From contig VMFK01000003.1 in assembly GCA_007375995.1 (NCBI GenBank), positions 1 through 22,412 on the forward strand: a stretch of 22,412 bases of DNA. The letters are read 5' to 3'. Position numbers and translations under genes: made by a program. The first letter of the stretch is position 1. Each line of letters opens with the position of its first letter. The notes beneath the pieces are model-generated. The model did not search any database. It saw only the letters and a list, made by a program, of their open reading frames with translations, and was not told where the DNA came from. Of this stretch, positions 13,253 to 18,903 are shown one piece after another. This stretch comes from Parcubacteria group bacterium Gr01-1014_56. Lineage in GTDB: Bacteria; Patescibacteriota; Minisyncoccia; Phycocordibacterales; SBAW01.

Positions 13253-13603
13253 ATGAAAAAACTTGCATTTGCAACATCGTTTATAGCGCTCACTCTTCCT
13301 GCAGTCGCACTCGCTCAAACAAACTTACAAGGCCTTATAGTTACTGTTCAAGATATCTTCAACTTGCTCATTCCGCTGATGATTGCATTGGCGCTTGTCG
13401 TGTTCTTTTGGGGGTTGGTTAAATATGTCTGGACCAGCGGCGAGGGCCATGAGGAAGGAAAAAATGTCATGATCGCTGGCCTAGTCGCTCTCTTTGTTAT
13501 GGTGTCGGTCTGGGGGATCATCCGTCTTGCACAAAGAACACTCGGAATCACTGACAACAGTAGTAACAATGTTAATGCGCCGAGCGTGCCGCCGCAGCGC
13601 TAA
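13253..13603 (+). CDS. T4SS-pilin-like protein 3, exported
   Basis: 116 residues. Signal peptide MKKLAFATSFIALTLPAVALA, probable cut after ALA (residue 21), then two helices: about 35-58 (IFNLLIPLMIALALVVFFWGLVKY) and 76-96 (VMIAGLVALFVMVSVWGIIRLA) with a polar loop VWTSGEGHEEGKN between. It fits the VirB2/TrbC pilin plan best of the four. The 70-nt gap before it has no terminator-like T-run; TTGTGG...TACAGT could be a weak internal promoter. The polar Asn/Pro-rich tail (NNSSNNVNAPSVPPQ-like) would be exported or flexible. Confidence 0.78.
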   Translation: MKKLAFATSFIALTLPAVALAQTNLQGLIVTVQDIFNLLIPLMIALALVVFFWGLVKYVWTSGEGHEEGKNVMIAGLVALFVMVSVWGIIRLAQRTLGITDNSSNNVNAPSVPPQR

Positions 13604-13614
13604 ACTACTAGGGC

Positions 13615-13875
13615 ATGGACGCAACTACAGAGCTCGCCAACAAGCTTTCGACCGTAATAATAAATCCAATCCTCGCGCTTATCTTTGCAGCGGGGCTCTT
13701 GGTGTTTATCTGGGGAGTGGTTGAGTTTATGTGGGGGCTCTCAAATGAGACAGGCAAAAAAGAGGAGGGCAAACAGCACATGCTCTGGGGGCTTATCGGT
13801 ATGGTTATCATGGTTGCCGCTTACTCGATCCTTACCATCGTCGCCAACACCCTAAACGTCTCTCTCCCAAACTAG
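13615..13875 (+). CDS. T4SS-pilin-like protein 4, minimal
   Basis: 86 residues, essentially only the two-helix core: about 17-41 (NPILALIFAAGLLVFIWGVVEFMWG) and 57-78 (MLWGLIGMVIMVAAYSILTIVA), with the charged loop LSNETGKKEEGKQH. It lacks a signal peptide. It follows paralogue 3 by 11 nt and ends the operon. The W-G-L-I and V-W/Y motifs at the start of the second helix are shared with paralogues 2 and 3, so these look like tandem duplicates that have diverged. Confidence 0.72.
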   Translation: MDATTELANKLSTVIINPILALIFAAGLLVFIWGVVEFMWGLSNETGKKEEGKQHMLWGLIGMVIMVAAYSILTIVANTLNVSLPN

Positions 13876-13889
13876 TTTTATAAAAAAGA

Positions 13890-13921
13890 ATAGCGCATTC
13901 CGATTTATCGGAATGCGCTAT
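13890..13921 (-). terminator. Long perfect hairpin between convergent operons; terminator of the minus-strand operon
   Basis: A 14-bp perfect stem (13890-13903 with 13908-13921) around a 4-nt loop. On the minus strand it is followed by TTCTTTTTTATAAAA, so it ends the SPFH operon. On plus there is no T-run, although it may slow or process the pilin transcript. The length and perfection of the stem are unusual. Confidence 0.8.
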
Positions 13922-13951
13922 GTAGTGCTGTCTGACGTGATTTGTCACCTG

Positions 13952-14344
13952 TTAGGGCTTATAAACCACATCAATCAGTGTGAAGCCGTCTACGCTCTGC
14001 CACCCTGTAATGGGGATTCCAGCAAAGGAGGCTTCGTTCCCGCGGCATGCAGCCTGGGAGATTATCTGCTGCTGTGCGTCAACAAGAAAGACGCACGGCG
14101 ATGTACTGTTGTCGTTGATGCCCCACTCCACCATGCAACCCGCATGGATAGGTTGGAAGCCTTCACCGATCTGGATAGTGTGCAGGGTGTTGTCACACCG
14201 CGGACCTTCCGAGACGACGTTGACGGCAGAAGAATATCCGCCGTCAGATCCCGCGGAAGCGATCCACGTCTTGATATCTGGGCCGAAGTAGGCCACGGCC
14301 AGGAACCCGCCAAGTACCGTAGCAAAAAGATATTTCGTTTGCAT
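13952..14344 (-). CDS. Small anchored/exported Cys-containing protein, unknown
   Basis: 130 residues. The N-terminus MQTKYLFATVLGGFLAVAYF is a signal anchor or signal peptide. The exported part has four cysteines (RCDNTLH, AGCMVEW, SPCVFLV, AACRGNE), enough for two disulfides, and reads as a beta-rich small domain with no family I recognise. A strong Shine-Dalgarno (GAGGAAGGAG) lies 6 nt before the ATG. It is the second gene of the operon begun by the SPFH-like protein, 14 nt after that stop, so the two probably act at the same membrane. A long plus-strand frame crosses this gene, but it lacks signals and is ignored. Confidence 0.65.
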   Translation of the reverse strand: MQTKYLFATVLGGFLAVAYFGPDIKTWIASAGSDGGYSSAVNVVSEGPRCDNTLHTIQIGEGFQPIHAGCMVEWGINDNSTSPCVFLVDAQQQIISQAACRGNEASFAGIPITGWQSVDGFTLIDVVYKP

Positions 14345-14358
14345 GGGTTACTCCTTCC

Positions 14359-15555
14359 TCAGTGTTTTGTTGTTGAGTTCGGGTTGAGCATGATTCCTGG
14401 GGCATTACCGCCCCGGGAGTGGAATGCGTAGATATTGGCGACACCCTCATTGGCGAGAGCGCGGTCGAGGTTTGCTCCGACCAGGTCCAGAAGTTGAGCC
14501 TGAGAGAGCTTCTTGAAGTTAACGCCCGCAGTCTTGAACGTTTCGCCGAGAATTCCGGCGACTGCGCTCTTGGTACGGATGTCGTTGGTCTTGGATATTT
14601 TTTCGAAGATCTCCTTGAAGAGTTCGTCGATAGCATTCTCGACAATTTTAGGCAGTGAAAGCCGGTTCACTTGGACTTGGCCTTCTTCAACTTCGAGGCC
14701 GTAGTCAGCAAGCTGCTCGTTCAATAGAACACGGATTTCCTCGGGACCATTTTGAGCAATGTCTCCCTTGAAACCAATCATCTTTTGAACAAACTTCCAC
14801 TGCTCTGCGGGTGCAAGACCTTCAAGATCGCCGATTTTTTCAAGTTCGACGTACTTGGTTGAGATGTACGCACGAGTCATATTGGAGAGCAGTCGACCAG
14901 TTACCGTCTCTGCCTGCCCCGGTTTAAGTTTTTGATGTTTAAGCGGGTCTGCGACAAAGGGTGTGCAAGACATCTGTGCTTCTACGTTGACACCGTTGCC
15001 TGTGATAAACAACTCAGGTTGGTTAACAACAGGGAATGCTTGCGAGTCGACAATTTTTTCCGTCATCAGACCGGGGACTTGCCATGTCTGGCCAAGTTCC
15101 ATCTGATCAAACGGGACATCAAGAACAGAACGATAAGCCGTCTGCCCAGGTTTCACCGTGAAGCGGCCCTTGGTAAAGACAGGCTGTGCCACTTCGTATC
15201 CAAGAAACCCTCCGAGTGCCACCGCCGCAAGATAAACCACTGCAGGTTGTCCAACTGGCATGAGCCAATAGATTAATGCAACGAAGAATAGTGCGACGAC
15301 AACACCAATCAATATGCTGGCCATCAAACCGATGACCAACCACTGGAAGTTTTTGTTTCCAGGTATACGCCACAAGGGCGTGTACGCCCCCGCTGTCACA
15401 GATCTCCCAGCAACAAAGATTCCTTCTCCTGTTGCGAGTCCGAGAAAGCGGTTAACGAAATTGGTCAACCGCTGCCGATAGGAGCGGAAGGCGATAACTG
15501 CGAGCACGGCGACAAACGCCGTGAGTAATGCTATGAGAATTGGATCAAACGTCAT
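14359..15555 (-). CDS. SPFH/band-7-like membrane protein
   Basis: 398 residues from the ATG at 15555. Transmembrane helices lie at about 5-23, 72-98 and 104-120. The part after helix 3 resembles an SPFH (stomatin/flotillin/HflK) domain: a beta-rich segment with NQPELFITGNGVNVEAQMSC and FVADPLKH, then an amphipathic helical region (EEIRVLLNEQLADYGLEVEE) and QVNRLSLPKIVENAIDELFK, which fits the strand plus A-rich helix that ends such domains. SPFH proteins form oligomeric membrane scaffolds; the assignment is by pattern, not search. A GAGGGAG Shine-Dalgarno 7 nt upstream supports 15555 over an in-frame ATG at 15579. It heads a two-gene operon with a consensus promoter and a leader of about 55 nt. 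Confidence 0.6.
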   Translation of the reverse strand: MTFDPILIALLTAFVAVLAVIAFRSYRQRLTNFVNRFLGLATGEGIFVAGRSVTAGAYTPLWRIPGNKNFQWLVIGLMASILIGVVVALFFVALIYWLMPVGQPAVVYLAAVALGGFLGYEVAQPVFTKGRFTVKPGQTAYRSVLDVPFDQMELGQTWQVPGLMTEKIVDSQAFPVVNQPELFITGNGVNVEAQMSCTPFVADPLKHQKLKPGQAETVTGRLLSNMTRAYISTKYVELEKIGDLEGLAPAEQWKFVQKMIGFKGDIAQNGPEEIRVLLNEQLADYGLEVEEGQVQVNRLSLPKIVENAIDELFKEIFEKISKTNDIRTKSAVAGILGETFKTAGVNFKKLSQAQLLDLVGANLDRALANEGVANIYAFHSRGGNAPGIMLNPNSTTKH

Positions 15556-15617
15556 GTTTGTACTCCCTCTATTTATCAATGAATTGGTGTACGACAGAAT
15601 GCCGTACCTCGTCTACT

Positions 15618-15647
15618 ATTATAGCATATAATGTACCATTTTGTCAA
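15618..15647 (-). promoter_or_regulatory. Promoter of the SPFH operon
   Basis: Minus strand: consensus TTGACA (15647-15642), 18-nt spacer, consensus TATAAT (15623-15618) with TGC in front. It is the best match to a sigma-70 promoter in the window. It lies in the 339-nt stretch 15556-15894, which otherwise holds a weak terminator, two repeat copies and a hairpin. Confidence 0.75.
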
Positions 15648-15655
15648 GTAAAATA

Positions 15656-15674
15656 AGCCTTATACAGCAAGGCT
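15656..15674 (-). terminator. Weak terminator after the tRNA/repeat transcript
   Basis: 6-bp stem AGCCTT / AAGGCT with a 7-nt loop, followed on minus by TATTTTA and preceded by CTTTTTT. It lies between the last repeat copy and the SPFH promoter and is a plausible end for the tRNA transcript. Confidence 0.45.
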
Positions 15675-15687
15675 AAAAAAGAGGCTA

Positions 15688-15769
15688 CTTGTGGTACTGC
15701 ACTGTCTCGCCTCTAGCGAGGCTCCCAGTACACATCAAAATATACTCACAGAGCTTCGTTATTTTGTGC
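15688..15769 (-). repeat. Structured element, copy 2 (sense orientation on minus)
   Basis: On minus it reads stem I CAAAATA, a 17-nt loop (15759-15743), TATTTTG, then GTGTACTGGGAG, stem II GCCTC-GCTA-GAGGC (15722-15709), GAGACAGTGCA and an outer arm. TACTG (15730-15726 on minus) and CAGTA (15699-15695) can also pair around stem II. It is an 82-nt direct repeat of copy 3, differing at one base and one indel-plus-substitution inside the stem II loop. No ORF is credible here. Confidence 0.8.
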
Positions 15770-15775
15770 GACCTA

Positions 15776-15805
15776 ATTTTCTTAGAGGTATTCCTCTTAG
15801 AAAAT
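15776..15805. repeat. Inverted repeat between the two direct repeats
   Basis: 13-nt arms ATTTTCTTAGAGG and CCTCTTAGAAAAT with one mismatch and a 4-nt loop, occupying most of the 45 nt between copies 2 and 3. No T-run follows on either strand, so it is a spacer structure or processing site rather than a clean terminator. Confidence 0.55.
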
Positions 15806-15814
15806 GGAAGTACT

Positions 15815-15897
15815 CTTGTGGTGCTGCACTGTCTCGCCTCTAAACGAGGCTCCCAGTACACATCAAAATATACTCACAGAGCTTCGTTATTTTGTGC
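15815..15897 (-). repeat. Structured element, copy 3 (sense on minus), abutting tRNA-Leu
   Basis: An 83-nt direct repeat of copy 2 with the same two stems: CAAAATA / TATTTTG around 17 nt (15887-15871), and GCCTC-GTTTA-GAGGC (15850-15836). The stem II loop differs from copy 2 while the stem is kept. Its first bases (GCA) are the 3' end of tRNA-Leu(TAG), so it would be the immediate trailer of that tRNA. Confidence 0.8.
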
Positions 15898-15976
15898 TGG
15901 GGAGAGGACTTGAACCTCCATGGGTTTCCCCGTCTGCTCCTAAGGCAGGTGCGTATACCAATTCCGCCACCCCAGC
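15895..15976 (-). tRNA. tRNA-Leu(TAG)
   Basis: Cloverleaf with 7-bp acceptor GCTGGGG/CCCCAGC, D arm GCGGAATTGGTATACGC, anticodon loop CTTAGGA (anticodon TAG, reads CUA/CUN), a long class II variable arm and T loop GTTCAAGTC. Discriminator A; a full CCA is not encoded (CAC follows). 82 nt. Third and last tRNA of the minus-strand run that starts upstream of the HNH gene. Confidence 0.92.
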
Positions 15977-16026
15977 ATTAATTTTTGAATAAGTTTAAAA
16001 CTTTGCCCCACAAACTTTTAAACTTG

Positions 16027-16099
16027 TCCGCCCTGTAGGATTCGAACCTACGACCTTCTCCTTAAGAGGGAGCAGCTCTACCAACTGAGCTAAGGGCGG
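16027..16099 (-). tRNA. tRNA-Lys(CTT)
   Basis: 73 nt. Acceptor CCGCCCT/AGGGCGG with discriminator A, D arm GCTCAGTTGGTAGAGC, anticodon loop CTCTTAA (anticodon CTT), T arm GTAGGTTCGAATCCTAC. CCA is not encoded. The first base pair is C1-G72, less usual than G1-C72. Confidence 0.92.
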
Positions 16100-16149
16100 A
16101 TACAAACAAAATACAATACAAACTCCCATCTCACAACGAACCTTTCTGG

Positions 16150-16231
16150 TGGGCCAGGAGGGAGTCGAACCCTCATCCGCTTTGCGGACAACATTTTAAG
16201 TGTTGCGCGTATACCATTCCGCCACTGGCCC
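16150..16231 (-). tRNA. tRNA-Leu(TAA)
   Basis: Class II tRNA: acceptor GGGCCAG/CTGGCCC, anticodon stem CAACA/TGTTG with loop CTTAAAA (anticodon TAA), long variable arm TCCGCAAAGCGGA, T arm GAGGGTTCGACTCCCTC, discriminator A and an encoded CCA (16149-16147). Its 5' 36 nt are also the end of the HNH reading frame, whose stop codon falls in the anticodon region. Confidence 0.95.
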
Positions 16232-16711
16232 TTTATAGTGTCCCTTATTCTTATTTCTACCACGATGGGTTGTTTGAAGACTATGACAGTTTGGACACAG
16301 TATCCTCAAATTTTGTAGACGATTGTCCCTACGGTCTCCATTTATATGGTCGAGCTCCAAAGGTATTCTGCCATCAATACTTTTCTTTGACCAACCACAC
16401 ACTTCGCATTTCTGTTTCTTGAGGTTTTCCTTGAAGAGCCTTAATTTTAATTTAAAACTTTGAAAATCGCTATTCTTTTTTAATATATCCTTTGTGTTTA
16501 TGAGCGGTTTCCCTATACCTCGCATTCCCTTATTCCACGCTCTTCCAGTGAAATGTTTTGTGTCAAGTTTATTAAGTCGGATATATTTTTTAATTTGATC
16601 ATAGTTTCCTCCCGCAGGAACAAGCCCAAGTTTATATATTACTTGGCGGACACTTTTAGAATTTTTTACAACCAATTCTAATTTTTCAATATCCCAACGT
16701 CTAGTCTTCAC
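16196..16711 (-). CDS. HNH endonuclease, AT-rich, running into tRNA-Leu(TAA)
   Basis: 171 residues. The N-terminal half has a helix-turn-helix-like segment (SVRQVIYKLGLVPAGGNYDQIKKYI, about 20-44, then HFTGRAWNKG) of the sort found in phage and mobile HNH nucleases. The C-terminal half is a zinc-type HNH domain: CEVCGW, LELDHINGDRRDNRLQNLRI, then CPNCHS. His and Asn ligands and both Cys pairs are present, so it should be active. The gene is clearly more AT-rich than everything around it. The last residues, GPVAEWYTRNT, are simply the 5' part of tRNA-Leu read in frame, so the true functional end is probably near GHYK. Start GTG at 16711, 6 nt from a -10 box. It sits between two tRNA genes and looks like a mobile or homing-type insertion. 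Confidence 0.82.
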   Translation of the reverse strand: MKTRRWDIEKLELVVKNSKSVRQVIYKLGLVPAGGNYDQIKKYIRLNKLDTKHFTGRAWNKGMRGIGKPLINTKDILKKNSDFQSFKLKLRLFKENLKKQKCEVCGWSKKSIDGRIPLELDHINGDRRDNRLQNLRILCPNCHSLQTTHRGRNKNKGHYKGPVAEWYTRNT

Positions 16712-16717
16712 TAACTC

Positions 16718-16746
16718 AGTCTACTAAATGGTACACGAGCTGTCAA
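16718..16746 (-). promoter_or_regulatory. Promoter of the HNH gene and downstream tRNAs
   Basis: Minus strand: TTGACA (16746-16741), 17 nt, TAGACT (16723-16718), then 6 nt to the GTG start. Leaderless type. It would also drive tRNA-Leu(TAA), tRNA-Lys and tRNA-Leu(TAG). Confidence 0.6.
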
Positions 16747-16774
16747 ATTATTCCACCGCGTCTACCTTTTTATT

Positions 16775-16849
16775 TGGAGGCCACGGAGGGATTCGCACCC
16801 TCGCATAGCGGTTTTGCAGACCGCCGCGTTGCTTCTTCGCCACGTGGCC
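16775..16849 (-). tRNA. tRNA-Cys(GCA)
   Basis: Acceptor GGCCACG/CGTGGCC, anticodon stem GCGGT/ACCGC with loop CTGCAAA (anticodon GCA), T arm GAGGGTGCGAATCCCTC, discriminator U73 as expected for tRNA-Cys, and an encoded CCA at 16777-16775. 75 nt with CCA. Confidence 0.95.
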
Positions 16850-16911
16850 CTTCGACAAGCTCAGGGCAAGCCGCTCCAATACTGTAGCTTTAGTTGCTGA
16901 GTTCGTCGAGG
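16850..16911. repeat. REP-like imperfect inverted repeat
   Basis: CTTCGACAAGCTCAG (16850-16864) and CTGAGTTCGTCGAGG (16897-16911) are inverted copies matching at 12 of 15 positions, 32 nt apart. Palindromes with this TTCGACAAGCTCAG core are familiar as extragenic repeats in many bacterial genomes. It fills the space between tRNA-Cys and copy 4 of the structured element. Confidence 0.55.
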
Positions 16912-16916
16912 CGCAC

Positions 16917-17005
16917 CCAAATATAAGGAGGCTTTGCGACTATATATTTGGTGTGTACCGGGAGTTTCGTATCGAAACGAGACAGTGCACCCCAAGGGTA
17001 CTTGG
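16917..17005 (+). repeat. Structured element, copy 4
   Basis: Stem I CCAAATATA (16917-16925) and TATATTTGG (16943-16951), perfect 9 bp around a 17-nt loop. Then GTGTACCGGGAG, stem II GTTTCG-TAT-CGAAAC (16964-16978), and GAGACAGTGCA as in copies 2 and 3. An outer pairing GTACC (16955-16959) with GGTAC (16997-17001) is possible, and the copy ends in a CCAAG/CTTGG hairpin followed by ATTTTC. It runs up to the end of rbfA, which is on the other strand. No promoter is obvious. Confidence 0.75.
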
Positions 17006-17010
17006 ATTTT

Positions 17011-17340
17011 CTACTGCGGATTACCGCCAAGAAAATCTAGGCGCAGGCGGTTCTTTTCGCCCATGTCTATCTCAAAGCTAATGTCGGGCGGGAAGGAGCC
17101 GCGCACGCGCTTCTTAAAAAAGTCTCTGAGCTCTGTGCGGTTGCGGTTAGCGAACTTAACTGCCGCCTGCTCCATAGAGTCGGGGAGCACGGTGATATAA
17201 ACGACGGCGCGCTTCATGTCCTCTCTGAGCACGGCTCTTGTGACCGTGATAAGCGAGTTGCGGTTGGCCTCGCGGACTAAAAACTCCGCCGCGACTTCGC
17301 GCAATGCTTCTTGTAGTCGGTCATGTCGGTTCTCGTTCAT
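17011..17340 (-). CDS. rbfA: Ribosome-binding factor A
   Basis: 109 residues, the normal size for RbfA, a KH-type protein that binds the 30S subunit during late 16S rRNA maturation and cold adaptation. The family pattern is visible: RHDRLQEALREVAAEFL at the N-terminus, LITVTRAVLREDMKRAVVYI, then a helix-rich middle and FPPDISFEIDMGEKNRLRLD near the end. It starts 3 nt after the infB stop, the conserved infB-rbfA operon order. Copy 4 of the structured element lies immediately beyond its stop on the opposite strand. Confidence 0.88.
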   Translation of the reverse strand: MNENRHDRLQEALREVAAEFLVREANRNSLITVTRAVLREDMKRAVVYITVLPDSMEQAAVKFANRNRTELRDFFKKRVRGSFPPDISFEIDMGEKNRLRLDFLGGNPQ

Positions 17341-17343
17341 GTT

Positions 17344-18870
17344 TTATTTGTAGACCACTTTCACTGCTAACAGTGTGTCGCCATGCGCTGGCTCAGCGGA
17401 TGTTTTTATTTGCGCGCCAAACTCGCTCCCAGGCTCAACACTTTTAACGTCTTTTTTCTGAGCTTGGAGCGAAGTAATCACTCCACGGCCAAGCTCCAAG
17501 TCGCGACGCATGATTTTAACCTCCTCTCCCTGGGTCAGCGCCCCCTCCTCAACTTTGCCGCCCAAAATTACTTTGCCTTTTGCGGTACTAAATACTTTAA
17601 GTACTCGAGCCAAGCCGCTTTGCTCCTCGGTCTTTTCTCTGGGTTGGCGCTTCGCAAGCTCCTCTCCGAGCCACTCGGTTAGTTTGTAGATGATATCAAA
17701 CACGCCGAGCGAGACTCCCTGGCGCTCAGCAAGCTCGCGCGCGACTCCCTCTACTTTGACATTAAAGCCGACAACAATCCCCGAGGGAGTGCCGCTCCCG
17801 GCGAGCTTTACATCGTTTTCGCTGATAGGCCCAACCCCGCGCGAGACAATTCTCACCTCAAGCCGACTGTCTTGCGGGAGCTTACGCAACTCATGTTCAA
17901 CTGCCTCAGCTGTACCAGCGACGTCGGTCTTAATCACGAGCGGCAAAATAATATGGAGCGGCTCCACCTCGCCCTCGGCGAGTTCTGCTTTTTGTGCAGG
18001 GGCAATGTTTTGTTTAATGGGGCGGTTGAGGAGCGCCTCTGCTTCTGCATCTTTTTTCTTCTCAACCGTGTGCCAAGCTGCTCCTACCTTGGGGAGCACT
18101 GAGAAGCCGACGATACCAACTGGGCTCCCGGCCGAAGCTTCTTTAATTGCTTTGCCTAAAAAGTTTTCCATAATCCGCACAGGGGCGGTTGCTTCGCCAG
18201 AGACAATATACTCGCCACTCTTAAGTGTCCCGTCTTGCACAATGAGCGTTGCTGTATTGCCGCGCTTGTTGTCGACGTGCGCCTCGATCACGACGCCGCT
18301 CCCCGGAGCACTAGGGTCTGTAGAAATTTCTTCAAGCTCGCCCGCGAGCAGAATCAGGTCGAGCAGCTCAGGGATCCCTTCGCCCGATTTTCCTGAGACT
18401 GCAACATAGGGCACGTTGCCGCCCAACCCCTCAAGGTAAACTCCTTTTTCGAGCATCGACATTTTTGCTTTTTCTACATTTGCGCCTGGTTTGTCGATTT
18501 TGGTGAATGCGACGATGTAGGGGATCTTTGTCTCCTCAATCAATTTGAGTGCCTCGAGTGTTTGCGGCTTGGCGCCTTCCTCCGAGGAGACAACGAGGAT
18601 AGCAACATCAGCGACCTCAAGCCCGCGCGAGCGCATCGCACGAAATGCCTCGTGCCCGGGTGTGTCGAGGAAGGTAATCTTGTGCTCGCCGGTTGCATTT
18701 GTATGTACTGCCTCGTATGCAGAGAGATGCTGGGTGATACCGCCCGCCTCGCCGCTCACAACATTGCTTGTGCGGACATAGTCCAAAAGCGTCGACTTGC
18801 CATGGTCAATATGGCCGACAATAGCGACAATAGGGGGCCGCGGCCCTTTCTGGGGGGTCTTTACTGACAT
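17344..18870 (-). CDS. infB: Translation initiation factor IF-2, short form
   Basis: 508 residues. IF-2 is the GTPase that brings initiator fMet-tRNA to the 30S subunit and promotes subunit joining. G1 GHIDHGKS (19-26), G2 around GGITQH (43-48), G3 DTPGH (69-73), G4 TKID (123-126, where most have NKID) and G5 SGKSG are present. Domains II to IV follow, including the initiator-tRNA-binding C-terminal barrel. The long N-terminal region of most bacterial IF-2 proteins (several hundred residues in E. coli) is absent: only 13 residues precede the G domain, as in other CPR genomes. The ATG at 18870 is 10 nt from a TATACT -10 box, so the leader is a few nucleotides at most. It is divergent from the cysteine desulfurase and followed by rbfA. 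Confidence 0.95.
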   Translation of the reverse strand: MSVKTPQKGPRPPIVAIVGHIDHGKSTLLDYVRTSNVVSGEAGGITQHLSAYEAVHTNATGEHKITFLDTPGHEAFRAMRSRGLEVADVAILVVSSEEGAKPQTLEALKLIEETKIPYIVAFTKIDKPGANVEKAKMSMLEKGVYLEGLGGNVPYVAVSGKSGEGIPELLDLILLAGELEEISTDPSAPGSGVVIEAHVDNKRGNTATLIVQDGTLKSGEYIVSGEATAPVRIMENFLGKAIKEASAGSPVGIVGFSVLPKVGAAWHTVEKKKDAEAEALLNRPIKQNIAPAQKAELAEGEVEPLHIILPLVIKTDVAGTAEAVEHELRKLPQDSRLEVRIVSRGVGPISENDVKLAGSGTPSGIVVGFNVKVEGVARELAERQGVSLGVFDIIYKLTEWLGEELAKRQPREKTEEQSGLARVLKVFSTAKGKVILGGKVEEGALTQGEEVKIMRRDLELGRGVITSLQAQKKDVKSVEPGSEFGAQIKTSAEPAHGDTLLAVKVVYK

Positions 18871-18880
18871 GTTGTGTGCC

Positions 18881-18895
18881 AGTATATAGTATATT
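18881..18895. promoter_or_regulatory. Divergent -10 boxes for infB and the cysteine desulfurase
   Basis: The 33-nt space between the two start codons holds TATACT on minus (18886-18881, 10 nt from the infB ATG; TTTCAT 17 nt upstream) and TATATT on plus (18890-18895, 8 nt from the ATG at 18904). The two promoters overlap back to back, and both imply very short or no leaders. Confidence 0.5.
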
Positions 18896-18903
18896 GACCA
18901 GAT

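Noticed and set aside
13913..14431. 172-residue plus-strand frame antisense to the SPFH operon
   Set aside because: Its start lies within the terminator stem, it has no Shine-Dalgarno, and it covers genes with clear signals on the other strand.
15688..15897. CRISPR array made of the two 82/83-nt repeats
   Set aside because: Only two units, repeats too long, the spacer is a hairpin, and there are no cas genes.
15689..15992. Short plus-strand frames across the direct repeats and tRNA-Leu
   Set aside because: They translate repeat and tRNA sequence; the repeated peptide simply reflects the DNA repeat.
16196..16231. Last residues GPVAEWYTRNT of the HNH protein as a functional tail
   Set aside because: This is the in-frame reading of tRNA-Leu 5' sequence; the RNA gene explains its conservation.
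16441..16457. CtrA-type box TTAA-N7-TTAA
   Set aside because: It lies inside the very AT-rich HNH coding region, where such a match is expected by chance, and not at a promoter.
17690..18409. 239-residue plus-strand frame across infB
   Set aside because: Ser/Pro/Leu-rich shadow of the infB coding strand with no start signals.
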